Below, piece after piece: positions 21,028 through 36,618 of a stretch of DNA of 64,000 nt. The translations under genes and the position numbers were made by a program. Source of the DNA: Phymatolithon calcareum. Lineage: Eukaryota; Rhodophyta; Florideophyceae; Hapalidiales. The notes under the pieces are model-generated. The model saw only the letters and a list, made by a program, of their open reading frames with translations. It was not told the DNA's origin and made no database searches. The stretch is from assembly GCA_977006965.1 (NCBI GenBank), contig OZ345357.1:2418001-2482000 (forward strand). The letters are read 5' to 3'. Positions within the stretch are counted from its first letter, which is position 1; each line of letters opens with the position of its first letter.

Positions 21028-21602
21028 GCTTCAAACCGTATGATTTCAAGTCCCCCAGTAGAAAAGGATCTTGGCAACCAGTTACGGGTCCAAATCAAAA
21101 CTTTCTGCCGATTATAGCTTCAAGATGACACCATCAGCAAACCCTCGATCTTGGACCTTCCCTTGAGGTCGTACAAAACTGCTGCAGCGCTGTAAAATCT
21201 GTGTCATTGTTTTTCCAACTGTCTATCCCTACTGTTTTTGGAGACATACTTTTTGGGAAGCGGCGCTCAGGCTTAGTATGATTGAACTCTTGATCGAGCT
21301 CGGCAACTGCGCTGGGTAATCGCAAGCGGCAATGAAGAATAAGATTTCACGACGGCTCCATCCCGCTGGCTGAAAATTAGGGGTACTATTCTACTGCGTT
21401 CGCAATAGTGCTCAAGTTCTAGTTTCTTTCGCAAACTTGACATGCCAATTAATAATGTGCGGAAATTTGGACGCACAATGCAAAGCTCTACCGAAAGGCA
21501 CATGTTTATCTTCATAGCATAGCAGGGCACACTTCTCACGAATATCTTTTATTTGTTATGTGCACAGAGTTCTTGTTCGATAATCCAAAGTTTGTTCAAC
21601 TT
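21028..21602. other. Intergenic, no supported gene
   Basis: Nothing recognisable; it includes the 3' flank of the minus-strand gene stopping at 21603. Confidence 0.4.
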
Positions 21603-23324
21603 TCAGTTCACGTAAGGGTTCACAGCGTAAGTAATGTCACGCATACCGCCAATCTTGCCGACTTTCTGCAACCCATGCCAGGTATCATCCGGCATGAACA
21701 CTCCGCCCTCAACAAAGATACGCGTACCTGGCTTGATGAACTGTCGAACAGCCCTCTTACCCGGTCCTGGCATCAGATCTTTCCCATAAGGATCAGTGTA
21801 GAAAACTCCATCTTCGGAAGCTTCGCCAAATCCACAATAGTCGAACGATAACTCCATATTCTTCACGCGAAAGTCCCTGTTCACGCCGACATGCGGATGC
21901 CATTTTCCATGCAACCACCGCCCCAGTCGGATCATTCCACTTGATGAACTTCGAGCCGTGCGCAAACCGGTCTGGGGGCTTTTGATATCTACCAATGGAC
22001 CGCGAACAAGCCTCTGATCGACGCACATCGGTGCAGCCTCCCATTGTTCATACTGACCCTTGAGAATTTCCTTGCCAGTGTGCCGGTACAGGTAGCGCCG
22101 ATTGAGATTATCAGGGTTGATAATGTTAATGTTTCGCATACCCTTTGTCTCCAGCCCCTCCTGTTGCCTTTCGAAAAGCCTGCGGTCTGCTTCGTTCACA
22201 GGATACGTTTTCCGATCAGCCTCCCTCACCGCGAGAAACCCAAAATCAGCCTTATATGAAAGTTCAACGAGAAGTTCCTTCGTCCTTGCATCCGCCACAG
22301 CAATGACGACAGTATGGAATCGCGTAAAGAACCGGCGCGGATGCGAGAGATGGGCGTGAATGCCGTAGTAGATTAAATGCTTTCCAGCATCCAGCACCAT
22401 ATTCTTGAACCCATTATGTGCTTCCTCCTCGTTTCCGTTCTTGAGGGCAACGTACCCGTACTTCGGTTCGTACCCCATTAGATGTTTCGGGTTTGACCCA
22501 TGTTCATGATCGTAGGCGCACCAGTAACAAGGATCCCAAATCGGATGGTATGTTCGAAAGTCAAAATTTTTGGTTGACGCGTCGGCAGAATCTCCGCCTT
22601 TGGCGACCCAGGCCTCATGCAGCTCATCAGGGCATCTTCCACCAGATTTATAGTTTGCACCAGACGGGAGCGAGGGTTGTTGCACTGGGCTTCCGTCGGC
22701 TTCAGCGACAAGGATATTGTAGTACCCATTGGTGGATAGTCCCCTCAGATTATGACTTACCCAATCAACGCTCGGCAGGACAACATCTTCGCTCGCCGGC
22801 TTGGAGAAGACATAAGCATGAACTGGGACGTGAAAGTGCATCTTTTTGAACACACCCAAAGCTGCCTTGTTGCGACCGGATCCCTTAACCATCTTTACCC
22901 ATCCCTCCGGTTTCCATCCACTCAGTCGGACTTCTGGGAACCTTTCGTCGTACCCGCTTGCCAGAAGATACACTTTTGCCTTTCTCTGAAAGCTCAGAGT
23001 AACATAATTCGTAGGGAATGGCCAGTTGCGGGCTAGATAAGTAGCAAAATAGTCCAGATTGCGGTACTTTTCGGACTCCAGGTCATCGATGGGCGCCCAG
23101 GCATGCTGCTGGTACCTCGGGATGTAACCGGAATCGCTGAAAGACAGGAATCGATCGTCTTTCCGCGTGTAAGTCCAAGAACGAATGAGCTCGCCACGAA
23201 AGCCGGGACGGAAGAGAGGATGGTCAGAGCATTTGACTCCCTTGATGTCGTTGTTTGCGGCGGTTGCAAGCAAGAATTGTATTGCCACGAAGGCTGCAAT
23301 AACGGAATGGAGAAGAAGATGCAT
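21603..23324 (-). CDS. Uncharacterised secreted protein with HEHG motif
   Basis: A 573-residue single-exon protein with the ATG at 23324. Residues 1-23 (hydrophobic, ending LLATAAN) form a clear signal peptide with a likely cut after an Ala near 22-23. The mature part is rich in aromatic residues, His, Gly and Cys. It contains HPIWDPCYWCAYDHEHGSNP near residue 262, then a region with paired basic/aromatic motifs (IHAHLSHPRRFFTRFH). The His/Glu/Asp cluster could bind a metal or be catalytic. Similar HEHG-containing secreted proteins of unknown function exist in fungi and bacteria, by recollection rather than search. It has no transmembrane segment besides the signal, so it is probably extracellular, perhaps in the cell wall. 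Function unknown. Confidence 0.75.
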   Translation of the reverse strand: MHLLLHSVIAAFVAIQFLLATAANNDIKGVKCSDHPLFRPGFRGELIRSWTYTRKDDRFLSFSDSGYIPRYQQHAWAPIDDLESEKYRNLDYFATYLARNWPFPTNYVTLSFQRKAKVYLLASGYDERFPEVRLSGWKPEGWVKMVKGSGRNKAALGVFKKMHFHVPVHAYVFSKPASEDVVLPSVDWVSHNLRGLSTNGYYNILVAEADGSPVQQPSLPSGANYKSGGRCPDELHEAWVAKGGDSADASTKNFDFRTYHPIWDPCYWCAYDHEHGSNPKHLMGYEPKYGYVALKNGNEEEAHNGFKNMVLDAGKHLIYYGIHAHLSHPRRFFTRFHTVVIAVADARTKELLVELSYKADFGFLAVREADRKTYPVNEADRRLFERQQEGLETKGMRNINIINPDNLNRRYLYRHTGKEILKGQYEQWEAAPMCVDQRLVRGPLVDIKSPQTGLRTARSSSSGMIRLGRWLHGKWHPHVGVNRDFRVKNMELSFDYCGFGEASEDGVFYTDPYGKDLMPGPGKRAVRQFIKPGTRIFVEGGVFMPDDTWHGLQKVGKIGGMRDITYAVNPYVN

Positions 23325-24639
23325 GATGCTGTTCTGGGTGCGTTTGTTGCCAAGAGGACTCTCTGGCTCGGAAGAGAAAGCTTAAATAAGATAAACAGCT
23401 TAAACGCATCTTGGAAGAAATGCGCCAATGTATACGTGGAACGAGAAAGGGGAACGCTCTGAATGAGCATATCTTTGGCGAGGCTATCAATAACCCGAGG
23501 AAGAGCTGTCCCGGATAAATAGAACGTATGCACATAGTCAATCTGATGAGCTGAAGAAATAAAAACGCATTGTCAATGTTGACTCAATTACGTGGGTGCA
23601 AGAGCTGACACTTGTATGCCATGAAAAACGATACGTCATTCTAAAGGAAGTGACTAGACGGGACGAGAGTAGACTTTGTCTAGATCTGCAGACAAAAGTG
23701 ATTGCCTAGCATTGATCTATGGGACTTAACCCGAAAAAAAACTCTCTGGGATAGTAGGGACGCCTGTTCCTCATCGGGAATTGTTTTACGTGGTGGCATG
23801 GGGTGCAATACTCCACATTGACGATGTTCTCATCAAGAGCATTTACGTATCCTACTTCATCCGAACTTGAGTTTCAGTGCTTCCGTGGAGGATAAATAGT
23901 TCTACAGTACTTGTTGCGATTGGCTTTCGACTCAAAAAGAGTTTACTGGGACTGTGGACAGGAATAGGAAAAGCAAGTCATACATCCCGAATACCTACCT
24001 CTTTTGCGTAATTTGTGGGCCAGTAATTGACAGCTGAGGAAAATCCTTATATTGAGTAGAAACGTGGATGCGAGAAAGAGTTTTTCTTGGCACGTTTCCC
24101 GGAGTTTTATCTTGAATTCATATTACTGCAAGAGATGCAGAAATTGTTTATCTTGCGAATAAGCAGCTGCTTGAAGCTACTCAGGAGAGAATTTCCAAGC
24201 CATTTTTAATCAAGCAGCTGGTTTCAATTCTTTGATTGAAATGAGGGTGCATTAGTCAAAATTGATACGAGCTCCCTTGACATAGTAAATCTAATTTAAT
24301 TTAAACTTGAAGCTCGCAGAACGAAAATGCAATATAATTCTGCACCGATCACTACTGTAGCTTTCGGGATGTGGCGGAGTCTGTTGCCCTCTATACGTCA
24401 TTACGTTCTAGGATTTTCGGTCGCTGCCAAGAAGCTCGCGGCTCAGCCGCAAGTTGTTCTCTTTTCATTCTTTCATTCAGAGAGTCTTCTGTTCCTCCCT
24501 CTTCATTTGGACCTTTGTGCTCAACCCCGTTCGTATTGTTTTCTGGCTGGCACGCGCGAAACCATTTAGCTCTCTTATCAATGTCGTGAAGGCTTCCAAG
24601 ATTTTTCTGTGGACTAAAAAGCGGGTTGTGTTGTAGAAG
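23325..24639. other. Intergenic, no supported gene
   Basis: Includes the promoter side of the secreted-protein gene. Only short motif-free ORFs are present; the DNA is AT-richer toward 24000-24350. Confidence 0.4.
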
Positions 24640-25122
24640 TTTTTTATTTTATTCAAGTTTATTTAAAAGCCCCACAGACTTCCGAAGATATGGGCAAGGC
24701 TTCCTCTGATGCTACCTACCTTTGTGCAGCTCACGAAACGCCCACTAGAATCGCGGACGGGAAAACTCAGGATTCAAAGTAATCCTATCTCAGTCCTCTA
24801 CAGGATTGCTGGTGCTTGGACTCGACCGCTTTTTGCCTTGCCTTATAAGAATCAATACAGGCCTTCTTCGTTCTCCATGCGTTCTATGAGTGTCTTACTA
24901 AATAGTAAGAGCTCATCTAGCGCCTTTTCTGTTTCCAGTCGTTTTTTTCCTTCGAGTTCGTACCCTGCTAGCGTGCGTTCAAGGGTCTCCATATGCTCTC
25001 CGGCTCTGGTGTCGAATTCTTCAGTCATACTTGTTGTTGACACCTGTGGGAACCTGCCACAGGCATACTGCAGCGCGAGTTGTCTGTGCTTCACCTTGGG
25101 GAACTTGAAGATTGCTGGCAAT

Positions 25123-27503
25123 CACGCTTGGTACCAATATTATTTTCATTATTTTTATTGCAATAAAGTCTTAATTGCCCTGAGAGGTGCTTATTGCAAT
25201 AGTTATTGCAAAAAGTGATGGCATGTGATCGAAAATCAAGGTACACCCTTGCCCTCCTCGGCGCTGGCAAGATCGTCGTACAGCGCTGCGGTACAGGATC
25301 TGTAAGGGAAATTTACGGAAAAGGGTTACAGAAGCTCCCCACACAGTTTACGTATTGCCACCCGAATCTGCGGCATCCGATTACTGTCAGGAATTCTGCT
25401 CTCATAATTACAGACACGTCGACCGGCATTGACTCGGAAATTGCTCTTGAATGCTGTCTTGCTCACGCGATCTCTTGGATTTCACACTCCTGCGAATTGC
25501 TCTTCCGAAACACTACGTCCAGAATGTCAAGCAACGGACGCAAACCAGGCCCAAAAGAAATTGTTGAGGTGCTAACGCAGAAGCTACGTGAAGAAGAACG
25601 CGATGTGCAGTCTCGTAGAACTGGAATAACAAGCTATAAAGTGCCTTTTAACATCCTTCTCTGCCCGAAAGGTGCTGACTGCCGAGATAATGGTGAAATC
25701 GCTTTTGAAAAAGGAAGGGGGTATACTAACCCATACAGCCACCTGAAGAGTTGCATATCTGGAGGAAGCGAAGATCTCCTTTTTCAGGTCTACAGAGATG
25801 CGCTGGCCAGTCTACGCCGCCGCCAAGCAAGCTCTTTTATCGCCACTCATTCACCAATGACATTTCTCGCAACTGACAAGGAGAAGGCCATGTACGGGTA
25901 CATTAGACTTGTGGTCTACATGTCATTGCCGGTTTCACATGTTCAAAGCGAGGAATATCGCAAGTTTTCGTGCTTCCGTGAGAAGTTCTCAACTCGGATA
26001 TTCAAAGAGACACTATTCAAGCTCGTTGAGCTCGTCGAACTGCGAATCAGAGACGATATTGCTGGTACCAAAGGAGCCATTATGCACGATGGCTGGACCG
26101 CCAATGGGACACATTACTTGGGTGTATACGACTTGTTCATGAGACGTGTGAAGATGCTGGAAAGCGGCACCGCGCGCGAGAATGAAGAGCTCGCTATTGT
26201 GCTTCTGTCTGTGGGTCCTATTGCGAACGTAGAAGATGATGATGTTCAAAAAAGCATGTCACATCTTGAAACCACTACATTCAACGCAAACGCTCACGTG
26301 CGTCAACTAGAAGACGTGTTCGACTTCTTCGGGGTCAACGTGCATACGTGGGCAGTTTGTCAGGTTGCCGACAACTGCAATGTCAACAAGTCAATCGCCA
26401 GGCTTATGGAAATCGCTCATGTTAGCTGTGCTAGTCATAAGCTGAACAAGATGGTTGTCAGTGATGATAGACTCCAAGCAGCGATAGACTCAGTGCATGC
26501 AACGATGAAGGACTGCAAAAAACTGAAGAACCGAGCAATATTACGCAACCTTACTGAATTGGCTCCAGTTATGCATAATGAGACGCGTTGGTCCGGAAAG
26601 TATCATATGCTCAAGCGATTCAACCGCATACGCGAGCAGTTAATCGACGCGGCAAAGGCGGAAGGAGCAACGATAACTATGGACGAGAGCGAGCAGTTCC
26701 GCTACAGATCTATGCTGTACGCAAGTCAGTTTAAGCAAATCAACCAGGTAACTCTGGAACTACAGAAGCGCAGTGCTTCGTTGTCGGACTGTCGCTTAGC
26801 TCTTGATGAGTTAATTTCAGCAGTGTAGCAGTGCAAGTACGATGTCAACTCACCATTATACCGATGTCAGCTTGGAAAACACTACATTGCATCACGTGCA
26901 TCAATTGTGTGTGACCCAGCATTCGAGTCGGGAGTTTTTAAGATACAGCGGGGTGAGTCCGATACTATGACAAATGAAGAGAAGGATGCATGCAAGAAGC
27001 TCAAACTGGAACACGATGACGGTATAACAAGCTCCATCGGCAGATCGGCTGGAGGCCAGCTGTCGATGGCGGAAAGAATTGCCGTAAAAAAGCGCAAGCG
27101 TGCCGAAGTCCATCAGACTTATATAAATTGCGACTTTATTCTTGGATCAACTGCCGAGGTGGAGAGGCTTTGGTCGGTGGCCAAGAATGTTTTGACAGAC
27201 AATCGCAAGAGGATGACACCGTTATTACTAGAAGCCCTGCTGTTTCTTAAAGAGAACAAAGGTTACTGGGACGAGCAGTCGGTCTCCGTGGCGATGAACA
27301 CTGCCCGGAGCGCAAGAGTGATCCAACGCGTGAGTGAAGACATGGCGCAGGAGGACTTGAATTAGATTCCGTTATTGCAATTGATATTGGAAGAATGGTC
27401 AGATATTGCAATTCCTATTGCCTTCAACCTTGCATTATTGGTATTGCAATTGCTATTGCATCATGTGCCGGAATAAATAACAATAATATTGGTACTATCC
27501 CTG
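25123..27503 (+). mobile_element. Nearly intact autonomous hAT transposon
   Basis: A 2,381-bp element with 8-bp target duplications CTGGCAAT (25115-25122 and 27504-27511). The left end reads CACGCTTGGTACCAATATT and the right end, reverse-complemented, CAGGGATAGTACCAATATT. These form imperfect terminal inverted repeats sharing GTACCAATATTATT. Subterminal zones (25150-25215 and 27365-27470) hold repeated ATTGCAAT-type motifs, the expected transposase-binding sites. The only gene is the transposase on the plus strand. It sits inside a LINE A copy, so it is younger than that LINE. Confidence 0.92.
25524..27365 (+). pseudogene. hAT transposase with one in-frame stop
   Basis: The frame is open from 25206. 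The likely start is the ATG at 25524 (MSSNGRKPGPKEIV), since the upstream extension covers a subterminal repeat. It contains a BED-type zinc finger near residues 45-75 (CPKGADC...HLKSC), a long catalytic region with HDGWTANGTHYLGVY and LIDAAKA-type helices, and the hAT dimerisation domain at the end (FILGSTAEVERLWSVAKN, then LLLEALLFLKEN). A single TAG at 26826-26828 splits an otherwise continuous frame of 614 codons; the second part (from 26829) stays in frame to 27365. hAT transposases excise and insert the element. The stop makes this copy probably defective unless it is read through or removed by splicing. Confidence 0.9.
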
Positions 27504-27556
27504 CTGGCAATTCTCTTGTCTTGTCGTATGGTATCTTTCTTTTCCGCTTCGATTCT

Positions 27557-27880
27557 GCTATATATAAGGGACAGAACTGCGAGGTTGAGATGCCTGAGAG
27601 TCATTTTCAACAGAGTTCCTTTGTGGAGAAAATCCATTCTGGCGAAATACTTTGGGACTGGTGCTGTGGTGGAGCTTATCGTGTTGCAACGTATACTGCG
27701 GTCTATGAAGATGGATCAAGAAACAGAATATGAATGCAAAAGACTTACTCGGGCCCTCACAGGGAGAGAAATTCGAATTAAGGAGATACTAGAAGGAGAG
27801 TAGAGAGATGAGTATCGAAAACAGCGAGAAGCTGCCCTGTTACTCAAATTGAGGCTTTGGGAGCTTTTAAAATAAATCAA
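27557..27880 (+). mobile_element. LINE B C-terminal and 3' fragment
   Basis: One frame reads LYIRDRTARLRCLRVIFN, then VPLWRKSIL, and ends ALTGREIRIKEILEGE before the stop at about 27803. It aligns with the last 85 residues of the LINE B protein at 29351-30586 (LYIGERTTRLRCLRLTFN, ALVGRELRIKNVL). The 3' tail GAGGCTTTGGGAGCTTTTAA at 27851-27870 matches that element's terminus. It directly abuts the LINE A piece at 27556. Confidence 0.8.
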
Positions 27881-28379
27881 CATATATCCCCTCTAAGTTG
27901 GGTTGAACTATGGAGGAAAAATATTGGAGTGCTCTCGTCAGCTTTCATGGGACGCTCAACTACGAAGGCCTACATATTCCATGTCTTTGTACAATGCTGG
28001 ATAATAGTAACTGGTCGAGTGCTTTTTTGGTAATCTTGGTCTCTTCTTTGCTCAGTTCACAGTTTGACAGGGGCTCTTCAATAGACCTACGAGGTTCGGG
28101 ACAATAATGTCAATTTGTCCTCTAGCAGTGCGGTATTCAGTGAAGAGAACCCATCGAAGGTCATCTTCAACGCCCGTTGAAGATCCCATAGTTTCGCATT
28201 TCTGAGCATAGGCGGAGAATACCCGGGAAGATTTTACGGAATTTTCCTCTTTCTATTTGACTCCAAGAAGTCTCCTTCGTCCTTGAAGATCGAGACTTTC
28301 AAAGGGGCGAACAGTCGAATAGAGAATTATCCATGATAGCTCGATGGGTCATCAAGAGGCCTGCAGAGGGCATCTATTG

Positions 28380-28860
28380 CAAAGAAAAGAATCATTAACT
28401 CGATCGCCGCTAGGTGTCAGAACTACAGAACTTTAGTTAGCTGTGTCGGTAATGTAGGGGCAGTGGGTGGAGCCCTCGAGGAACTCGTATCCTATAATGT
28501 TGCTGGACCTGACCCAGCTCATATGAGGAGCTCCATCCAGAGTTCGACCTTGTCAAACCCTGGACTTTCGCTTCCCTGAACCAATCAACAAACACAAAAG
28601 GGATGGGAGAGTGGGAGAACGAAGGAAGCGATCGCTCGATGCGATCGGGAGAAGGAGGAAGATGGTGCACGGGATATTTAAGGATTTAGTTAAAAAGCTC
28701 CCGCGTCTCACTTGGGATATCATTCGTTCCAAACTGTGCTGGCACGCATTTTCAGCATGCTGCATATTGAAGAGAGACACCTCAATGAATGGGTCCCTGT
28801 GAACTTGAGAAGGTTTGGCGACACTCTGCAGGCACCGAAGGTACACGACCTGCGCAGCTA
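28380..28860 (+). other. Decayed coding-like segment
   Basis: One frame at about 28380-28577 has protein-like composition (CVGNVGAVGGALEELVSYNV) and stops in frame. Further plus-strand frames from 28611 have partial coding character. No family is recognised; a degraded mobile element or pseudogene is likely. Confidence 0.25.
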
Positions 28861-29240
28861 CAGTCATTGCGCTCACCACATAATCTGGAAAGGTCGGAGG
28901 CGCTCCAAACTCTTGAAGATTGTGATGCCGAAAGGTTTCTTGAAAGAATTGGGATATTGTGTAGTGACAACTTAGCGAGAGGATTCTTCAAGCGCCGAAT
29001 TGAGCGACAACGAGCGTACGATATACTGTAACATGCAATTTTCTCCCAGCCAATGGAAAAACTTAAGATATCTGTCAAGAGCAATCACAGTCATTGCGCT
29101 CAACACATAATCTGGAAAGGTCGGAGGCGCTCCAAACTCTTGAAGATGACGACGCCGAAAGGTTTCTTGAAAGAGCTGGGCGATTGTGTAGTGGCAGTGA
29201 ACTTGGCGGTAGAATTTTTGAAGCGCAGAGTTGAAGGAGA
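28861..29240 (+). repeat. Direct duplication of about 150 bp, offset 227 bp
   Basis: The sequence starting CAGTCATTGCGCTC at 28861 recurs at 29088 with roughly 85-90% identity over about 150 bp. In one frame both copies encode HNLERSEALQTLED followed by DAERFLER. The duplication therefore covers a once-coding segment and is older than the perfect palindromes nearby. Confidence 0.75.
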
Positions 29241-29278
29241 ACCAAATTTTTCTTGTTCTTCGAATAGAATTATTGGGA

Positions 29279-30622
29279 TGTTTGATGATTTTGTTTTGAG
29301 AGCTCCCAAAGCCTCACCTTGGAGTAACGGGGCAGATCTTGCGATAATCTCTACTCTAAAGTCGTCTGGCTACTCAAAACGTTCTTGATTCGTAATTCTC
29401 TTCCAACAAGAGCTCCTGTGAGTCTCTTGCACTCAAACTCAATTTCTGTACTCATCTTCGACGACGCTAGAGTACATTGTAAGGCGACTAGTTCGATCAC
29501 CGCGGTAATCCCACAGTAATCACCCAACACTGACTTCCTCCAAAGGGGTGCTCGGTTGAATGTCAACCTTAGGCACCTTAAACGTGTTGTTCTTTCTCCT
29601 ATGTAAAGGATCCCTGGTAGCTTGCCTTCAATAGGAATCTTCATTGATCTGCCTTCTTCTTCCTTTTCCCATACCTTAATTGTTTCCTCTCTCCTCCTCT
29701 TCCTCGTGTTAGATCCCTCCTGGGCTTTCTGAAGGGCTTGTCGCAAGTCTTCATACATCTTGAGATATTCAATATCCTTCATTGCCTCCTCATCTCTTCC
29801 AAAGTACTCTTCTGTTTCTTCAAGGCGCTTTTTGTGTCTTACCAGGCTTAATGCAAACCTTTCTGCTTGATGACGTCTCCTCATCTTTGGTGGTCCCAGT
29901 CGGCACAGAACTCGCATTCGGTCCCGGCGGTGTTCGGCATACTTTCCGAAAACATTCTTGTAGAACAAGCCCTCTGCCGACTCGATTGCCGAGAGCAATC
30001 GATTTGTCATTGGAGTAACGTGTAACGCATACTCCCATTTCGGGATAATTAGCGACTTAAAGATCCTGATGCATGTCTCCGGTTTGAATCCTCGAACATT
30101 CACTCCAAGCTCCCGAAGCTTATATATGCATCCTGCAGCACTTCGAACTCTTGCTGTGGCCGTGTCATCCGTAACACCCTTGTTATTCATGCTTACCCCA
30201 AGATACGAGAGTCTCCAGGCTTGATATAGTTCTCGTCCCGCCAAGTAAAAAGTGTGCTTCTGAAGCCCATTGTACTTAAGAACTTCGCTTTTTCCTGGTT
30301 TTGTGTTCCATTTCATGCCATTTTCGCTTGCCCAACTGGTCGCTATATGAAGAAGTTTCTGCATTCCTCGTCCTGTATTCGCTTGAAGCTGAACATCATC
30401 TGCGAACAATTGCACTGGGCTGTCTGAGACGTTTCCGTCTGTCTTGGAGACTGCTTCTGCGAATGTGTCCATGAATATATTGTATAGGCATGGACTAAGC
30501 GGGGAACCTTGAGGTACTCCTCGGTCGATGATACACCACGTTTCAGCTGATATGATCCATGATGGTTTTAACAGGTACGCAACCATCCTTGTTATCTCTT
30601 CAGGAAGTCTCTCCGTCAGCCT
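29279..30622 (-). mobile_element. 5'-truncated non-LTR retrotransposon (LINE B)
   Basis: Carries the reverse transcriptase frame that stops at 29351. The 3' terminus is GAGGCTTTGGGAGCTCTCAA followed by an A-rich tail at about 29279-29300. Flanking copies TAGAATTATTGGGA (29265-29278) and TAGAATTACTGGGA (30623-30636) differ at one base and probably represent the target duplication, placing the 5' truncation inside the reverse transcriptase. This TSD call is less certain than those of LINE A, because the right copy could be element sequence. Confidence 0.75.
29351..30622 (-). pseudogene. LINE B reverse transcriptase, C-terminal part
   Basis: An uninterrupted frame of about 420 residues covering the second half of a reverse transcriptase. 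It shows DRGVPQGSPLSPCLYNIF, the catalytic FADD box (VQLFADDVQLQANTG), then SYLGVSMNNKG and a C-terminal region shared with the 27557-27880 fragment. About a third of positions appear shared with LINE A, so A and B are sister families with similar 3' termini. Motif A with its first catalytic Asp is missing through 5' truncation. No internal stop. Confidence 0.88.
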
Positions 30623-30636
30623 TAGAATTACTGGGA

Positions 30637-35228
<4,592 letters not shown>

Positions 35229-35296
35229 TGATTGATTGGCGTTCAAAGCGAGAACGCGTGATGAACGGTCGGAGCTTGACTGCGGCATGAAAATAA

Positions 35297-35364
35297 TAGG
35301 ATAATATTGCTTTTTGTGAAGGACTCCTCTTCGAAAGTCCTTCACAAAAAGCAATATTATCCTA
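35297..35364. repeat. Perfect inverted repeat just downstream of lysA
   Basis: 29-bp arms (35297-35325, 35336-35364), 29/29 identical, 10-bp loop. It lies 69 bp past the lysA stop and is probably in the 3' untranslated region, where it would form a stable RNA hairpin. Confidence 0.92.
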
Positions 35365-36356
35365 CAAGTCTAGGCAAGGCACACACTCTTGGAATAGCGT
35401 GGATTTTTGAGCTCAGTGGTATTTGATCAGTAGTTAGATAAATTAGACAATGAACCGCCATTGTATGTAGAGGGCTGGTGATTTTCTTACGTTTTGCGAA
35501 GTCTCTCACCTTGCTTCAAGCCTTTAGTCCTCGCAGGTGCATTTGCACTTCTTACTTTATATGCAGATTGAACAAGAATTGCGAGTTTGCCTCCTAGCGA
35601 GAGGTAGTCGTAATGTTAGGTATTCAATTCAAGCTGTAAGAGCTCCGTCGCACTTAGAATTGACAGGCCAATCTGGCAATAGTGTAATCAAAGATAATAA
35701 AATCGGACTATCGAAAGACAAGCTCTCACACCTGAAGCAAAGAGCATTCGCGAAGAGAGCACTTAACGAAGTTCTAGCCTTGTTCCAGCCTGTCATGAAC
35801 ACTGTATTCTCCGTCCGAGGACCATGGACTACTACCCGCCCATCTCGCGCGGCATGGCTCGATGGAACTTTTTCCCTTCTTGAGGTCTGATGGATCAGCA
35901 GCAAGTTTCGGTCTACCTCTGGATCGTGTTGCACCCGGAGAGTATACTAACCGAGGCTCGAGCGCATCTTTTTGCACAGGCGAGGAGGAGCTGAGCGCAA
36001 CAAGAATAAACCAAATTAGACGGCGCAGCTGTGTTGCATCCTTGGGGCCTGACCACATACGCAATTGTCATCAAAGCTACAATGATTGCAATTTTCTCTT
36101 CCTGCAAATTGTGGACGCAAATAAGTGTGTCCCGAAGGCCTTTTCTTTCGGACAAAAACAGAAACGGTTCCATGCACATTTCCGACTAGAATTTGCCCCT
36201 TGTTCGGAAAAAGAGAGAAGCCTAAAGCCTACAGCCACCTCTAAGCACAACTCGTTCTCTCCAGTTCGATCGCGCGTAAAAAACTCGACAAAAGTCGTCA
36301 TTTTCTGCATGAAAGGAAACTTCAATTTCGACGACAGCCTTGGGAGGCAACTCTTT

Positions 36357-36431
36357 TTCTCTTTCACGACAATTCCGAGGGGGTCTGTCAGACCGTCTGA
36401 CAAACCCCCTCGGAATTGTCGTGAAAGAGAA
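36357..36431. repeat. 75-bp near-perfect palindrome
   Basis: 36-bp arms around a 3-bp spacer (CCG at 36393-36395), one C/T transition in 36 positions. Confidence 0.92.
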
Positions 36432-36589
36432 GAATTGTTACCGCCAATGTCATGCAACGAACGGAACTCATGCAGCTTCAAAGATGTCGACATCCGGATC
36501 CTTTTAATTGGTCGAAATTCAAGAAGATATGTTTTTGGGCCCTTCTATTGATGTTACTTCCCGCCAAATTTCTTTTTCTGACCGCCTCC

Positions 36590-36618
36590 GAGGAGGGACG
36601 AGACTCTCGTCCCTCCTC
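36590..36618. repeat. 29-bp perfect palindrome
   Basis: GAGGAGGGACGAGA, one central base, and its perfect inverted copy. Confidence 0.88.

Larger units (their letters stand above)
24640..27556 (-). mobile_element. LINE A 3' fragment interrupted by an autonomous hAT
   Basis: Bases 24640-25122 and 27504-27556 together match the 3' part of LINE A (compare 19430-19950), including the tail (TTCAAGTTTATTTAAAAGCC on the plus strand) and the C-terminal coding part. The hAT at 25123-27503 split it, duplicating CTGGCAAT. The LINE stops abruptly at 27556, where a LINE B fragment of opposite orientation begins. No target duplication for this copy was recognised. Confidence 0.85.

Noticed and set aside
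35862-36551. 229-codon plus-strand ORF
   Set aside because: It reads straight through two palindromes, whose arms cannot both be ancestral coding sequence, and has no motif.
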